DNA of 64,000 nt from Leuconostocaceae bacterium ESL0723. Lineage in GTDB: Bacteria; Bacillota; Bacilli; Lactobacillales; Lactobacillaceae. Both the position numbers and the translations under genes were made by a program. Where the stretch lies: positions 370,501 through 434,500 of the forward strand of contig CP113928.1 of assembly GCA_029392055.1 (NCBI GenBank). The letters run 5' to 3'. The notes beneath the pieces were generated by a model. That model saw only the letters and a program-made list of their open reading frames with translations. It ran no database searches and was not told the DNA's origin. This document shows, piece after piece, positions 63,692 through 64,000 of this stretch; positions within the stretch are counted from its first letter, which is position 1; every line of letters begins with the position of its first letter.

Positions 63692-64000
63692 ATGGTTGGA
63701 AGTATTAAAAATCGTGCGGTCGGCAGTCACAACTTTACCCTGCCAACCCACAATGACATTGCTGGGGTTACTCAGGTTACGCCTGGGGCACTGCAGACCA
63801 TTGCCCAGGGTGCCATTGAAGAAGTGCCAGGTGTCTATGCGATGCGTGGTAGTCTGACTGACAGTTTTAGCAAGGTCTTTGGGGCCAAGATGTTTGGCTC
63901 TGGCGTTGAACTCAGCCAAGACGAAGAAGGTTTGGTAATTGACGCCTTTGTCTTCTTGGATTATGGGGTGACAGTCCCTCGGGTGGCTTTGGCTGTCCAG
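63692..64000 (+). CDS. Asp23/Gls24 family envelope stress protein (YqhY-like), cut by the window end
   Basis: The first 103 codons are present, with no stop before the edge. The family pattern is clear: GVTQVTPGALQTIAQGAIEEVPGVYAMRG in parts, then VIDAFVFLDYGVTVPRVALAVQ. The small soluble proteins of this family associate with the membrane or acyl-CoA carboxylase control; the gene next to efp corresponds to yqhY. AGGGG precedes the ATG at 63692, 48 bases after efp, suggesting co-transcription. Confidence 0.88.
   Translation, partial: MVGSIKNRAVGSHNFTLPTHNDIAGVTQVTPGALQTIAQGAIEEVPGVYAMRGSLTDSFSKVFGAKMFGSGVELSQDEEGLVIDAFVFLDYGVTVPRVALAVQ

Overview
The window reads as chromosome of a lactic acid bacterium of the family Lactobacillaceae. 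The evidence is the gene set: RNA polymerase delta and epsilon subunits, CcpA, IreB, CamS, DnaB/DnaI helicase loaders, cytochrome bd without other respiratory genes, a gluconate pathway and an archaeal-type PEP carboxylase. The archaeal-type PEP carboxylase is known from Leuconostoc and Oenococcus, so the Leuconostoc/Weissella side is favoured, but I do not assign a genus. By eye the G+C is about one half, high for that side of the family. I see no insertion sequence, prophage, CRISPR array or ribosomal RNA.

Layout. 1-11 kb: nickel/cobalt permease (5' end probably cut by the window edge), an HD dNTPase, a DUF1934 protein, rpoE, a tRNA-Lys placed in the leader of an amino-acid permease, a DUF975 protein, pyrG behind a CTP-sensing attenuator, uvrC and obg. 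11-20 kb: an oxidoreductase, a DEAD-box helicase, then a tightly overlapping run mutM, DUF975, coaE, dnaB, dnaI, two YibE/F proteins and a small unknown, followed by tRNA-Cys. 20-30 kb: a SemiSWEET, a low-G+C MerR/carboxymuconolactone-decarboxylase pair, recG-plsX-acp, a SprT-like protein, ccpA, an MFS exporter, two tiny charged proteins and udk. 29.5-34.5 kb: gluconate catabolism (RpiR regulator divergent from gnd, gntK, gntP). 34.5-39.2 kb: two amino-acid permeases and a probable isoleucine 2-epimerase. 39.2-43.2 kb: T-box, alaS, ireB, ruvX, DUF1292. 43.3-50 kb: cydAB and cydCD, then a glucosaminidase. 50-55 kb: mscL (reverse), pcrA, ligA, camS. 56-63 kb: a membrane protein, metK behind an S-box-like riboswitch, a degenerate lipid-kinase-like protein, ppcA, rnjA and rpoY (mostly reverse). 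The right end holds efp and the start of an Asp23-family gene.

Most genes are housekeeping. The interest lies between them: (i) a compact SAM-I-type riboswitch on metK that seems to lack P4; (ii) a pyrG leader with the whole GGGC-start/terminator arrangement; (iii) a tRNA-Lys followed by segments complementary to itself and a terminator before a permease; (iv) an unassigned long hairpin ending in a T-run beside rpoY/efp; (v) clean operator palindromes inside promoters of the gluconate, permease and MerR units. I did not recognise a new multi-gene defence or biosynthetic system. Starts were chosen by Shine-Dalgarno spacing and family alignment from memory; no database search was possible.
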